The notes: generated by a model from the sequence alone, not told the origin. Shown: positions 36,619 to 48,699, numbered from the stretch's first letter. The stretch is DNA of 64,000 nucleotides from Stereum hirsutum FP-91666 SS1 (GCF_000264905.1 NW_006763133.1:914681-978680), one strand, 5' to 3'. Numbers and translations are program-made.

Positions 36619-38250
36619 CTAAATGAGCAACAAAAAACTCCTCACCAACTCAAGGATACGATCCTTTACGCTGAACAGGAACCCGCCCTCCTTCAACGCC
36701 ATGTACCTCTTGCGAATCTGTTCCTCGACCCTCTCATTCCCCATCTCGATCTCGTGCCCCCATGGTCCAATATCGAACGCTCGCAGCTTCTGCACATTAT
36801 TGTCGCCAACTAGCACACCTTCCGGCAACCACCACCTCGACTCAGCCACGTCCAACAGTAGCCCCAAGAGGCGGTTGATTGGCTCCATGGGGGAGTCAAA
36901 CAACGGCTTCTCGCCACAAGATGGCAACACCCTAATCTCCACAAGCCTGGTGTTCTGTCCGGAGGCTAATTTATCGGTAGGTGTGAACCGTAGGATGAGA
37001 GAGCTGAGAAATTCTGGTATGATTTCCGATGTATGACATTCGAGTACGCGGAGGTTGGTCGCAGGTAGCAGAATAGGAGAAATAGTGATGACGGGGAGGT
37101 ATTGGTCGATGAACGGATGTGACTGTGAAGCACCCATAGATGCTAGACTCAACGTATCCAGAGTCGCGACACGCCCCTTGACCGTGTTCTTAAACATATC
37201 CCAGCTCTGTGAGAGCTCGTGCCAGTCATGGCGGAATCGGATGTGCAGAAGGCGAAGGCAGGGTGCTCGTATGAAACGCAGGAGATTCTCGCAAATGGTT
37301 TGTGTATCAACAAGGATACGGAGGGTTTGTAGACAGTGCAGATCAACATCAACAGGTATGGTGTGTGCCTGGGAAAGATCGATGGGGGCTTTGTTGCATA
37401 TCAGCTTGAGTTCTAGATCTTTCAGGCTACTGTACTTCCTGAGGACATCGAGGATAGCGGTCTTCGAAGACAATCGAATGGTGTCGCTTCGTCCAAGATT
37501 GAAATTGTCTAATCGGAGTGCAGTCAGCTGTGCCCATGGAAGAGGCCAAGCGAGCAACTCTCCATCTTCGATGAATACTTTTCGAAGTTTCGGGGCGGTC
37601 TCTAGAGCGCGCATGAACTGAGGGGATCGTGGGAGTATTTGGTTTGGGGTATTAGACATCGTGTGGACGGTCAAGGATTCAAGAGCAGTGAAGCATCCTT
37701 CGTCAAGTGCAGGGAATACATCGAATTGGCGGAGCACGAGGGTCACATCGCGCCAACGAGAAGAATGCTTGCAAAGCATGGTGAGCAGTGCTCGAGTAGG
37801 ATCGAAACGCTCAGGAATGCGCCAGGAGGGTGTCGTGGCCGTAATATCAAGCTTCAAAGGCAGAACTCCTGACCGATCTAAACATTCTCTCGCTATGTGG
37901 AGAATAGATGAAATCGATGTGTAGCGAAGGTCTCTATTGTAGGGGAGAATTAGAGTGATATTTGTCCAGAGTTGAGGAATGGAGCGAGCAATTGTTTGCC
38001 ACCGCTTGCATACCTGCGCCAGGCTCACAGGGGAGGAGGGAGCCACTGACGTAAACGACAGAGGCGGCGGTAGAACGCCATCATGATGTTGTGCAGGCTT
38101 CTCGTTGACGAACTCAATGAATACCATGGCTAGTATCTCTGACGGAAGACAAATTTCACTCCCTATGTATGGGCCTGGGGATGGCGTCGGGTGGCTCGTA
38201 ACTTCCACGGGGCCATGAACCTCGCCGTCAATACAGGGGGCACCACCCAT
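36619..38250 (-). CDS. F-box/LRR-like protein, copy B
   Basis: Single exon, 543 residues, starting MGGAPCIDGEVHG. F-box: CLPSEILAMVFIEFV and VCKRWQTIARSIPQLWTNI. Leucine-rich segments follow (LTALRLDNFNLG, LKDLELKLI, LQTLRILVD), and the protein ends LELVRSFLLLI. It is a paralogue of the plus-strand gene at 26926-28615 and shares its block order through the C-terminus. Unlike that gene it has no intron near the start and a longer Pro-rich N-terminus. Probable Skp1-binding adaptor of an SCF ligase; target unknown. Confidence 0.85.
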   Translation of the reverse strand: MGGAPCIDGEVHGPVEVTSHPTPSPGPYIGSEICLPSEILAMVFIEFVNEKPAQHHDGVLPPPLSFTSVAPSSPVSLAQVCKRWQTIARSIPQLWTNITLILPYNRDLRYTSISSILHIARECLDRSGVLPLKLDITATTPSWRIPERFDPTRALLTMLCKHSSRWRDVTLVLRQFDVFPALDEGCFTALESLTVHTMSNTPNQILPRSPQFMRALETAPKLRKVFIEDGELLAWPLPWAQLTALRLDNFNLGRSDTIRLSSKTAILDVLRKYSSLKDLELKLICNKAPIDLSQAHTIPVDVDLHCLQTLRILVDTQTICENLLRFIRAPCLRLLHIRFRHDWHELSQSWDMFKNTVKGRVATLDTLSLASMGASQSHPFIDQYLPVITISPILLPATNLRVLECHTSEIIPEFLSSLILRFTPTDKLASGQNTRLVEIRVLPSCGEKPLFDSPMEPINRLLGLLLDVAESRWWLPEGVLVGDNNVQKLRAFDIGPWGHEIEMGNERVEEQIRKRYMALKEGGFLFSVKDRILELVRSFLLLI

Positions 38251-38500
38251 TGAGGGCTATATAGAAGAAGAGTTTTAGTATATTAGTGTTTGAGTAGAGC
38301 AGTTTAAGTAGTTCGCGAACGAGGGGGGAACGTTACCTGGCGCGCTGGTCGTTGAAGGAGCTCGAGAGAGAAGTCCAAATTGAAAATAGGAAACAACAGA
38401 CCTACTTATGGCAACTTCCGGGCTTCCTCCGAAAGGCGAAGTCGATTATCTGTGTCTTGGCTGTGATCAGAACAACAACACACTATCGGCCTCACGGTGA

Positions 38501-39007
38501 ATGGCAGCACTTGCTCGCCTTGCTCGTCTTACACTCTACTCAGGACCTAACTGCTCTCTTTGTGACGTACGTTCTCCAATGGCCTCTTTGTTATAACGCG
38601 TTCTAACTAATCTGTGCCCATATCTTCGATATTTAGGTCGCGAAAGCCGAGCTCGCCAAAGTGAGGCAAACGGTACGTTGACCGTAACAGATTGTTCATA
38701 ACTCCTGCGCACATGTCTATCTCTATCTCGCCCCTCATACATCACAATCTTACGGGTACGGTCGACTCGACAGCGGCCATTCACGCTCGACGTAGTCAAC
38801 ATTCAAGACCCAGGACAGGAACGCTGGAAGAAGAAGTATGTTTGGTGGATTCCGGCATTACATATCGACGGGAAAGAAGTCGTGAAAGGAAGGTGGGACG
38901 CGAGCAACGTGACCTCGGCGCTGGACGAGTGGGAGAAGAGTCAAGCCGAACGGGAGGAGAGTCAGGTCTCGGAGAACCAGTCGAACACCAAGGCGCCAGG
39001 GAAGTAA
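38501..39007 (+). CDS. Glutaredoxin-like protein (DUF836, C5orf63/YDR286C type)
   Basis: Exons 38501-38566, 38637-38672 and 38774-39007 give 111 residues. The thioredoxin-fold start ARLTLYSGPNCSLCDVAKAE has the redox motif C18-S-L-C21. Next come TLDVVNIQDPGQERWKKKY, then VWWIPALHIDGKEV, where the proline after Ile is the cis-proline expected in this fold. GRWDASNVTSALDEWEK follows, and a short charged tail ends the protein. Length and motif order match the small glutaredoxin-like proteins related to yeast YDR286C; the substrate is not established. It is easily missed, because all three exons are short and the third overlaps an open frame of the next gene in another phase. Confidence 0.88.
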
Positions 39008-39018
39008 TAGGCGGAGTC

Positions 39019-40458
39019 ATGTATGAAGGTGCGCCGGGCGCAGGTTATGATAGTGGTGCCGTTGGTGGCAGCTCTACTCTTGGATATGTCGCCCACAATT
39101 TCCAGCAAGATATGCATCTGCATGCGTACGCTTCCACTTCGCACTCGGACCTTTCCTACGAATACATCCTCGACGATGCCCTTGGCTCTGAATCTCTAGA
39201 CACCTCATCTCTGCCCAAAATTACCAATCGCTGCTTCAACTGCGGTTCTCCCTCTCACTCCGTCCCAGCTTGCCCAGAAACTCGCGACCATGCCCTTATT
39301 TCCCTTTCGCGTCAGATATTCGAGTTCTTGCGAGCAGGCCGTGGCTATGACCCTAGTCTCACGCTGGCCGCTGCAGCGGAGTGGAAACGGTCTCACCTTC
39401 AATATCTGGATGAGTTCGTACCGGGGGTGATTAAGGGTGAAACGTTACGAGACGCTTTAGGGCTCAAGGAAGGAGATGTTGGTGAGCGTGTGCCTTGGCT
39501 TGAGAACATGGCGAAGTGGGGATACCCAAGAGGATGGGCAGCAGAGGTCGACCCGAGGATATTCATTCGGCGTCGTGCGGAGGAGAAGTTTGGAGAGGAT
39601 GTGGATATAGACGAAGACTATGGAGACTTCTTGATCTTTGGAGGCGATGAGCACGAGAGGCTGGACTTGACCCAATATACGGCCACGGACTCGCGTCTCC
39701 GTGATAGTGACACCGAAGATGGAGAAGAAACCGAGACGGAGAGTGAGGATGATGTGAACGAGTCCTCGGCATGTTCTTCGACGATGTCCGAATCCGAATC
39801 CGACACTTCCTCGACGCTATCCTCTCGCACGTGGGCACGGTCGACATCTGGTACACCATTGCCCTCTTCTCCACCCGACCAAATTGGACTTCGTCGCTGG
39901 GCAAAATATCCCAACACATATTTCTCTGGCGATCTTCTTCCGCTCTACGATGGCCTCGCACTTCCTCCCATCCAATCTTCCTCCCATCCTCGTTCCCGCA
40001 CGTATACCGAGGACCGAGACGAATTGTGGCGCCGCCTTACCGCCGAAGCACACCCATCCCTTCCTCCTCGACCTCAGAATGCCCAATCCAATGGCTTCCC
40101 GCAGCACACCTCCATACCACCGTGGCGAAGACCGGGAGCCTTTGTCTTCGATGGTACGGACACGTTTCAAGGGCTGGAGTATACTTTAGTCCCGCCATCA
40201 CCACCTCCGCCGCCCCCTGGGACTCCGCCACCGCTGCCGCCTTCGGATGGACCACCATGGCCGCCGCCGCCTCCACCTCCACCTTCGTCCATTCCACCGC
40301 CTTCTCCACCTACGTACTCCCCCTCTCCGCCGCTACCATGTCTTTCACCATCACGACCGTCCCACTTGCGTTCGCTAGACCGCCCCTATCATCCGACCGA
40401 ACCTGTCGAAGGGATGGACGTGGAGAGTGACATGGACATGTCCGAGGATGAAGACTGA
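39019..40458 (+). CDS. ZCCHC8-like protein: CCHC zinc knuckle and PSP domain
   Basis: 479 residues from the ATG at 39019; an in-frame ATG at 39113 is the alternative start. A zinc knuckle CFNCGSPSHSVPACP (C-x2-C-x4-H-x4-C) is followed by a PSP domain: PGVIKGETLRDALGLKEGD, then VPWLENMAKWGYPRGWAAEV. Knuckle plus PSP is the signature of ZCCHC8, a scaffold of the nuclear exosome-targeting (NEXT) complex, and of spliceosome-associated relatives. The C-terminal half is acidic and Ser-rich, then strongly proline-rich (PPPPPPPPSSIPPPSPP), typical of binding surfaces for SH3, WW or profilin-like partners. It ends in an acidic tail DMSEDED. It lies only 11 bases downstream of the glutaredoxin-like stop codon. 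Confidence 0.85.
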   Translation: MYEGAPGAGYDSGAVGGSSTLGYVAHNFQQDMHLHAYASTSHSDLSYEYILDDALGSESLDTSSLPKITNRCFNCGSPSHSVPACPETRDHALISLSRQIFEFLRAGRGYDPSLTLAAAAEWKRSHLQYLDEFVPGVIKGETLRDALGLKEGDVGERVPWLENMAKWGYPRGWAAEVDPRIFIRRRAEEKFGEDVDIDEDYGDFLIFGGDEHERLDLTQYTATDSRLRDSDTEDGEETETESEDDVNESSACSSTMSESESDTSSTLSSRTWARSTSGTPLPSSPPDQIGLRRWAKYPNTYFSGDLLPLYDGLALPPIQSSSHPRSRTYTEDRDELWRRLTAEAHPSLPPRPQNAQSNGFPQHTSIPPWRRPGAFVFDGTDTFQGLEYTLVPPSPPPPPPGTPPPLPPSDGPPWPPPPPPPPSSIPPPSPPTYSPSPPLPCLSPSRPSHLRSLDRPYHPTEPVEGMDVESDMDMSEDED

Positions 40459-40753
40459 TTCACACCGCATTGTCTACGTGGACTCTTTGAAGATACGGCG
40501 GGCGATATCCCGTTTGCACCCATGTATCTCCAGAACATCCCGGCCGACGTGCAGGCCGGACGCATTCCAAATTACAATTATATCCCCGTGTAAAATCCTA
40601 TGAGAGAACAGGTGTTCGAGGGTAGCATGGCATTACATAATTTGACCGAAATACCCAGCATGGGTGGCGTATGTACAGTAAGCAGCGAGGACGAGAAATG
40701 AACTAGCAGAGTCGGATGTCTAGACGCCCTCCATAGATGTTTTGAACCTTCCC

Positions 40754-42440
40754 CTACGCGAGCTCCTCCGTCACGACCATGCCGCCGCCAAAATCAGCAC
40801 GGTAAATGGGCATCGTAGGAACGTCAGGGTCAGGCGTGAAATTTTTGCCATTCATGAGGGCCTTCATCATCTTCTGCGTCTGTTTGTGCTGCTTGCATGC
40901 TACGAGAATGGGAGGAACATAAGTCGTTGTGGAAAAGAGACAGCGGAGAAAGGCGGCGTTGGGTGCTCACCTTTTCGATGATCGGGCCAATGTTTCTTCT
41001 GGCATTCTTTGCTACAATACCATGTCTACGAGACGCAATGTTAGACGGATCGTGAATGGGATAATTGAACCGCACGATCCGAAGGACAGACCTTTTTGCA
41101 ATCCGCACATCGTTTGAATTCGTTCGGCTTGGTTTCCGACTTCTTGCATCCGGGCATACAGCATTCGCGAAGGATAATCTTGACGGCATCCTCGTTATTG
41201 AGAGCCCAATTGTAAACATCATCCTCCATCCAGAGCGTTTGCGCGAGGAAGAGGTAATCGTGGGCGGACTGTGGGCCGTTCAGGCCTCGGGGCTCATTAT
41301 TCGGTTCCTCTGGGAGCAATTTGTAGCGTCAGTAAAACGCGGAGATCAACTATTAGATGCTACATACTCGGCCTCTCGTTCTTAGCCAAAACCCTCGAAA
41401 GGATCACTGGGTTCAACTTCGCACACATCCGCAGGTACTGGCGTGACAATGGACTATCTCCGTAGAGCTTGAACGCTGCTAACGCCGCAGTATAGATCAT
41501 ATAGTCCACAGAGAACTCGGACATTTCTTGCTCTAGAGCATCCGGCATTGGTTCAGAGAAAGGCTTTTTGAAGTCACAACCACCGAGGTGCGGCGGTCTG
41601 CCATCTCCAAGCTGATTCTGCAGCCATTGCTGGGCGAAGTAGAGGGCATCGGAATAGCGACCTGCTTGGCAAAGGATGGGTGCTAGCCAGTCGCGCTGGC
41701 CCATGTTGTCGCCCGGACAAAGACGAAGCATCTCAATGATGGTCTTTCTATGAAAGATGTTGCAGTTCGGGTCTTTCAACGAGCACAGAACAGAGTTGGG
41801 ACGTACGCTGCAGAATTATATTGCTTGTCCTCGAAGTAGAAACGGACTTGAGCCTGAAGAACGCGCATGTACGGGCGCGTCGCGATGATATCCCAAAACT
41901 TTCCGACCCGATCGTCTTCGAACACTGTTTGTCCAAGAATACGTTTGAGGATGGCTTTTGCTAGATAAAGACAGGGAATGGCCAGGATCGATGAGCTTCG
42001 GAGCACGGCATCCTCAAGCGTCAAGCAGACCAAGATGGTGATACCTTTCTTCTCGCTGACTTCTAGGATCTCAATGCTATCCTTGAATGTTGGGCATAGA
42101 AATGCGAGCTGGATGGCTGCATCGACGTTGTTGGGATCTTCCATAGCCTTGAAAAGGTAAGGGGCAGCCTCGTTTGGGCGACGTCTGAGTGCAAGCTGCT
42201 CTCCTTTATTCAAGCTGGAGGTGTTGTGGGCTTAGCAGTGCACCTATCAGTAAATCCACGGAGGAGTACATACGCTTCCTGCGATGCCTTCGAAATCGCG
42301 GGCCACTGTCCACCACCTGCGAAAACCAGCGTGATTTGGTCAAGAGTTGGGCCAGCTTAGTCTCCCAAGGCAGAGTAGACGAGATTTTTCTGGTTCTTAC
42401 CGATACCCAGATGTTTCTCCATGCCTCCATGTCGGTTCAT
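40754..42440 (-). CDS. MYND zinc-finger protein with helical repeat N-terminus
   Basis: Seven exons, in transcription order: 42440-42401, 42316-42274, 42214-41807, 41747-41368, 41309-41092, 41025-40971 and 40899-40754, giving 429 residues. Most of the protein is helical and TPR-like (EQLALRRRPNEAAPYLFKAM, RDWLAPILCQAGRYSDALYF). The C-terminal MYND finger spans about residues 341-383 with the expected ligands: CMPGC, CADCK, WYCSKECQKKHWPDHRKAC. MYND fingers bind proline-rich peptides; this two-part design is frequent in agaricomycetes and its role is unknown. Exon 1 (MNRHGGMEKHLGI) rests on splice signals only. Confidence 0.88.
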
Positions 42441-43026
42441 GATGTCTCCAAGTTCTCAATGAAAAGACACGGGTAAATGAGGTTTTCTCGCAAATGCAAA
42501 GTGAAACAGCAAAAATACACGTTCGTCGTTGTCAAGAACAAGGCAGAGACGATGGAGACACGCGTCTTGACATCCGATCAAAAACGCGTGTGTGGCACGC
42601 GTTCATGATGTAAGCCGGGGGCAACCGGGTTTCCAAATCGAGGTTGTTGGGGTGGCGGACTTCGAAACGCCATCAATTTCTCACCCAGCGACGCGTCAGT
42701 CTTCAAAGCGTCTGCTTCCGTCGACGTTGAACGTTCAACGACAGAATCTCTCATTCCACCATTCGAACTATAACTGCATGCTTGCTTATGTGCAACGATT
42801 ATCCAAGACATACAAGAAGATGACGAAAAAACCACAAGAGATTACAAGACATGAACGTAGTAATGTGCTTTTTGCCCAAGATTACCAAAACCCCCATCGT
42901 CATACGACAACGTCTACAAGACGCAGAGCATACTATAGCTCGATACAACGTGACATACCATCAACGTAGCAGAATAACCCTGCTCTTAAACCAAGAATAA
43001 CTATGAACAAACTGAACGTGATTGAA
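42441..43026. other. Intergenic region
   Basis: 586 bases containing the MYND gene promoter and the 3' flank of the next minus-strand gene. No gene seen. Confidence 0.35.
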
Positions 43027-43617
43027 TCACTTGGATCGGTTCGAGTCCGACGCCATATGCAGATCCACCTCCGCACGCTTCTTTGTGCGTATACCGTGAA
43101 GGCACATCTACCCCAGAGGTGGTCAGAATCGAGAGAGGACAGGAGCACAACGGAAGACGGAACGCACCAGCAAGTACTCCGTCAAGAGCCTGAGTCGACG
43201 GCGACCCGCAACAGTCTGAACATCAAGCGCGTCACCGCTCCCCGGCGCAGAAGGGACAACCTCAATCTCACAATCCTCAAAGATGAACGAAGGCTGCAAA
43301 TAAATGAGCAGGTGTGAGTTCAAAGTTGGGGCGTGTACAGAACCGTCAGCAAACTCACCAACGCGAAGCTTGACCGCGGCTGATCGGCCATGGCCTTTTG
43401 GTACTCGACCTCCGAGAGAAGCTACCCGAGTTCAACAACGTCAGAGATAACCAAGGATAAATTAGATATAAGGGCGTACCACGGTCGTTTCATGTTGGGA
43501 CGGGGAGGTTCTGAAATATGGGTGATATCGGCGTACATATGGTTCTCGGTACGTCGGCCACCGCATCTTCGACTTGAACCAATGAGAGGATGGGAAAGCG
43601 GGTGCGGTTCCGTTCAT
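43027..43617 (-). CDS. Unrecognised small protein, copy 1 of a duplicated gene
   Basis: Exons in transcription order: 43617-43480, 43421-43359, 43293-43168 and 43107-43027; every junction is phase 0 and the product is 135 residues. It is basic and aromatic at the start (KMRWPTYREPYVRRYHPYF), with a helical LLSEVEYQKAMADQPRSSF and then PSFIFEDCEIEVVPSAPGSG. The ending contains a basic patch (RTKKRAEVDLHMASDSNRSK). No signal peptide, membrane span or known family. The strongest evidence that it is a gene is the copy at 48700-49139, where three exons of similar or identical length keep the frame although many residues differ. Confidence 0.65.
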
Positions 43618-46600
43618 GCGACGGCCAAAAGCATGGACAGTTAGGAAAAGAGAGGGGATAATGAGCGAAAGAATAGGCTAGGGTGATAGGGAAGAGAGAG
43701 AAATGGGGGAAGACGCGTATGCGCACGCGGAGAGGCTGCAGGGCGCATTATATTGCACGGTGAGTTTGGTGCCGTTTGCGTCTCGCGGTGACTGGACTGG
43801 TGGGGATCTGGTGCGCACCACATTCGGCTCGTAACCCAGTGACATGCCTTTGTCCGTTGAATGCACCCTATACACCCTGCCGACATGCCTTCGACGATTG
43901 TCGACCGCCGCTAGCCTTGGGCCCCGCTACCTACGCCGTCCTGGGTCTCCCAAGGATCCGTTTTGGGAACAAAGTACGCATCAAGTCCACAGCCGGCTAT
44001 CAGGATTTGGGGACGACAAAAGCGACTGGTTGGGGCGATCTTCACGGGTCGGTTATCGAGGTTCGCGGTTGGCTTCTCCTGGTGTGTTCGGAAGCAAAGC
44101 TTAGAGATCGTCTCGCTCCCGTCGAAGATGAAACACGCGCTATCAATAGGAAGCTGGCCTTGCGTGGGTAAGCCCTGGGCCCACGAACCCTCGAAGTTGT
44201 CCTAGGTTTCAGAGATCCCACCATAAATTGACGCCATTCTCCGAGGCATGAAGACTCGACGAGCAATTAGGACCGCGCTTCAATGTCGAAGACTAGGCGG
44301 TCAGCGTGGCGCGCGCAGGTAGCGACCCACCCAACCGAACCGAACGTAGAGCTATCCCGGATTGCGACTCAACAAATGATGCAATATTTCACCCGACAAG
44401 ATTCATCCCGTGAGGTTCTGTCCACCAGTGAACCATCGAGGCGGAGACGAAGTGTCGTCTGTTGTGAGTATGGGTGCCTCCCTCTGGCACAGTTCCTCAT
44501 AACTCAGCGCCTTGCTCCCAAGCCCAGTGACATACAATATAGGTGAGTGTTTATCTTATAAATCTTGCAGTGGCACACACGGGGCGTCAAGCACCGAGCA
44601 ATACGAATTGTATCCCAATGTTTTGCTGGTATGGGTCTTCTTGACCCAAGAGCGCAGGATGTGTTATCCTCTGGCCGAATAACGTGCTTGGTATCCCGAC
44701 GCAAAACCAAAAAGACGTGCGGGGAAGGGTATGCGTAGAATACCCGACGTGACTAGTGCTCACGCAAAGTCCAACCGGGGGGAGTGACGAGCTGCACGCC
44801 ACAGTGCGACGCGGTTGATGCGGCCCACACATGACTCCTCGTCGTCTTGGAGTAAATTTCTGCCATGAACGAAGGTGTGTTTGGGAAAGTAGAGTTCCCC
44901 AGCGTGGAGAGATTCCTCTTCGCCTGGCAAATTATCAGCGCCATTGGCGACCTGCCTCGGTGCCACACGCCACCGATACTGGCAGCCTCCGAGCTCCTCC
45001 AAATCAAACACATAGGGCTCCTCGTACTCCAATCAAGTCCATAATTCCGTCATGTGTGAGAGACAAGCTCTGTCTCTATCCTACGACGACCAAGGAGCTC
45101 CATGAAAAACACATGTACCTGGACACCCATATCGTCGTCCGAATGTTTGTTATGATGGCCGCGATTCCAACTGTATCCACATGCAGAATAACATGGGCCG
45201 TCTAGTTTTGCCGGGTCGCCTCGTTGACATCGTTATCATCATTGTAATCGTTGATATCAATTACGAGAAATCATACGTGGAGAATTAACAATGCCTCGTT
45301 GAGACCCTGGCGCGGTCGATGCAAAAGACCGTCCGCGAAAGGATCTACGACATCCCTTGTCAAGAAGAATGCGATGGGCTCATATACGCCATCAACGCTA
45401 CATTCCTCCCTTCAACAAGGGATGTTGCCAGAATACGAGTCGTGAATACAAGCAGACCGAGGTTTTCTCACAGGCCTGTATCCCACTCCGGCTGTTTGAT
45501 GTTCCAACGCGAACACCTCGTCTGACTCTGCCAACAGCTCGCTGAAATGCACCCCACAGAGAACTGTTTGAGTGCGCTGTCGTCTGCACTACACTCCTGC
45601 ACGGGATACGGAATGAGGTGAGCAAGCAAACCGACCCCCAAGGCCGAGTCTGCGCTCTGATCGTCACACCCGTCGCCCACCCAGCATTATCCACAGTTTC
45701 ACACCGCGAAGCACTCTGGACAGCGTCCGCTCTTCGAGATGCATTCGGGTGGTAAATAGTCTCGTCTGACCAACCAAGCGGCTATGGGCAGTTCTCTCGT
45801 GAAAGTCCCCCTCACCTGAACGCCGCCATCATCTGGACACGAACACCACGAACAGACATCCTGATAGCAGCCATCGATCGATAGAGAAACAGTTCGGCAT
45901 ACCCTCACAATGGATCCTACAGCATCTTGGGCACGACGGCCTCGAGCTGGAGCGGCATTCTGACCAGTTCAACTACTCCTACACCGAATACTCCCTCAAC
46001 CTTCTTCTGCTGGTATGCATCCGGCGGGTTTCATAGCCTTAATGTTGAAGCAGTAATACGACTGGGCATGGCTCGAAAGACTTGGGGTGTATGAAAATGT
46101 ATAATCGAGGCAAGGAAGGGGGTGGGAGAGCGGACAACCAGGCGGTTGCTGTGTCGCGGCGAGGTTGGAGGAAGTATCCCAATTTCGAATTCGCTGCAGG
46201 CCAAAACCATCCTCCGCCGCCGCCGGCCACGTTTTCTGGCTGGCAGCTGGGTGGCGACTATTCGCCACAATATGCTGAACATTTGCCAGCCTTTACCTCC
46301 CGTCACGCTGAAAACGAACGCTGACTATACAGGACAAGCAGCTCGAACAAAATTTTGTGGTGAGCTCTGCCGACTACAATTCAGGCTCTGCTGAACCACA
46401 GTCTTCATTGCGATACTTACCGAGACACCCATGGCTACCCAAGTAACACAAGTACTAAGTACTCTGTTAACCGGCGAGAGTGGACTTCTTCTGACCGACC
46501 AGCCTCTCGAACACTTCAAGGATCAATCTTGAAAGGTTAGCCAGATTTATCACTAATACTTGATAGCTTATGTGACTCTTGCAACGTCTCACAGCCTGAC

Positions 46601-47359
46601 CGAGGCCTTTCTTGGAAGAGTCCTCATGACGTTCTAAGGGAAGCCAGCTACAAGTAATGGCGAGAAGGCGCGGTAATATCGTCTCACCCAGAGCAATGTA
46701 CCGACCAACCCTATGATGCATAGTACGCGCAAGCTTGCTCGTCATCTCTTCCTTACGTTGCGGTCGCGCCCGAACGGTTTGCATGTCTCGAGACCGCTTG
46801 TTGGAATGTAGGAGACAAGGCTATGTGCTTAGTGTGTCCTTGTTCGACAATATTCCAAGATTTTAACCTTTCACAATGTCTATGTTTTGGTTAGAGCACC
46901 ATCGTGACTTCCGAGTCTCTTTCAGCGCTCTATCAAACTTAACAAGGACGACATCTTCCGATAACCTCCGAAAGTAGGACCGCTCGGGCGGGCTTTGAGC
47001 GTTTCACTGAAGCGGCATCATTGGTCTGTAATAACCTACATATCTCATCGACGACCATCCCCGCCCTTGTCATTCATCCGTCTTGCAGTCAAGACTCCCA
47101 CCGCAGCTAAGTACCACCCTGAAAAGGTAAAACATCCCTATTAGTCCATATAAGACCACAGTGTGGCCGCCATGATCATGAATACGTTCCATAAGCAGCT
47201 CGCAGACGACAGTCGTCGTATGTACTTTCTTCAAGCCCGACATGCGCATGATACTGACACTTTGTAGATTGCAGCTACTTCTGCAACAAACGTACGGCCA
47301 CCGGCATCTTACTAGGCGGAGAAATTGAAGGACACCCTTGACGCCACTCGAACGTCGTA
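43618..47359. other. Gene-poor region
   Basis: 3.7 kb with many short open frames and no supportable gene. The part just upstream of the small gene (about 43740-44170) is diverged but similar to 49260-49660, so the duplication extends past the coding region. Confidence 0.4.
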
Positions 47360-47850
47360 TTACTCTCCATATGATGACTTGAACAAAATTTTTGGCGGAC
47401 GCATCAGCAAAGAGCTCGCCATTGGTTGAAGTATTACTGTCACGGAGCTTCTCATCGAGGCCTTTGATGCGGTTTTGTCTAGTCCAACGGCGACGGCAGA
47501 TGCCATATTTCTCCTTAGGCAGCGGCTGGATCAGTTTGGCGCCTGCCGGGCTCCTGAGAACGGCGACAGAGTCTGTTTTCGGGAGGGAATATCTTGTAGC
47601 ATCACATGTCGGTCTCTGGTAAATATGAATCTTCTCTCCTTCTAAAACAGCCTCGGGAAGCTGATAGAGTTTGGATATGTTCTAAGCGCTGCTCACTCTG
47701 CCTTTTATATCATCCGCGCGGTGTACCCAGATAGCAAGGTCGAACTCTTTGGGAACTCTATCGGGCGCGTCACTGATGATATTCCACGAGCATTCCTTCT
47801 TTTCAGGTCCGAAACTCACGATGGAATACAGTTCCTCCACAAATAACTAT
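47360..47850 (+). pseudogene. Decayed coding remnant, family not recognised
   Basis: One plus-strand frame reads LNKIFGGRISKELAIG, hits a TGA, then continues SITVTELLIEAFDAVLSS through FLLRQRLDQFGACRAPENG. A possible intron follows, then LGKLIEFGYVLSAAHSAFYI and IRAVYPDSKVELFGNSIGR up to a TAA. Composition and the long stop-free runs look like former coding sequence, but no start, complete splice model or family can be given. Confidence 0.35.
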
Positions 47851-48699
47851 GAGACAACAATCTTCAACCTTATCCCACATGATCATCCCAACCTGTTTGA
47901 TGAGGGGAAGGTCGCGCGTTAGTTTGTAACAGCGGAGAAGGGGTGCGACATATTAATTAGGAAGCACCCGTCGAGCGACGTGCGATAAAGCACCTTTGCT
48001 AATATGGGCACTTGACGCATGGACTAGTTCTTGTTACTTTCTCTTTCGATATTTTCAGAGGCAACTGTACTGGCCAATCACTACGCTTTGAGGACAGTCG
48101 CTTGTGTACACGGCGTCGAAGGAAGACACGGGCTCGAGCCTCGAGATGAGTGACGCAAGCTGAAGCTGCCAAATCAGGGTTGCTTGCGCGGTCTCCTTTG
48201 GCGGGGATCGAATCTTAACCTGTTGACGCCGACGACGTGTATTCAGAGTGTTCGTTCTGCTTCCGTGTATGTTCAACCACAGTGACGCTTTCACCAATCC
48301 ACACGGGGTAATAACGAACGTCTGATTCCGCTGAAGACCGCTCGGAGACGAACTCTCCCCAACGAAGTACAAACAGTATTGTGCCTTTACGCCAGACTCG
48401 ATCAAGCTCAAGATCACCCACTAAACCACGGCAACATTGTCCAAGAACAAGGGAGCAGTCACATAACCAGACCGTCAAAACGAGCAGTGCCTCATTCGGA
48501 GACTTTTCGACCAAGAAAGGAGCCAACAGCACCTTGGCCTGGCGACTCAGAGGTAGACTTCTCCGCTATCTTCCTCCCTCCCCCTCTCCTCTAGCTTCTC
48601 CTCTCGCTTCCTCCTCAGAATAACATCAAGACATGTCTAACCAATAATTGATTAAGTGGGGAGGAATGACTGAATGCGAGCCTGGGGAGAAGAACACAC

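Noticed and set aside
38692..39018. Long N-terminal extension of the ZCCHC8-like frame
   Set aside because: The same DNA is clearly the third exon of the glutaredoxin-like gene in another frame, and the extension has low-complexity Arg/Glu/Gly content.
45319..45525. 68-codon plus-strand frame starting MQKTVRERIYDIPCQEE
   Set aside because: Short, with no splice support, no motif and no copy in the duplicated region.
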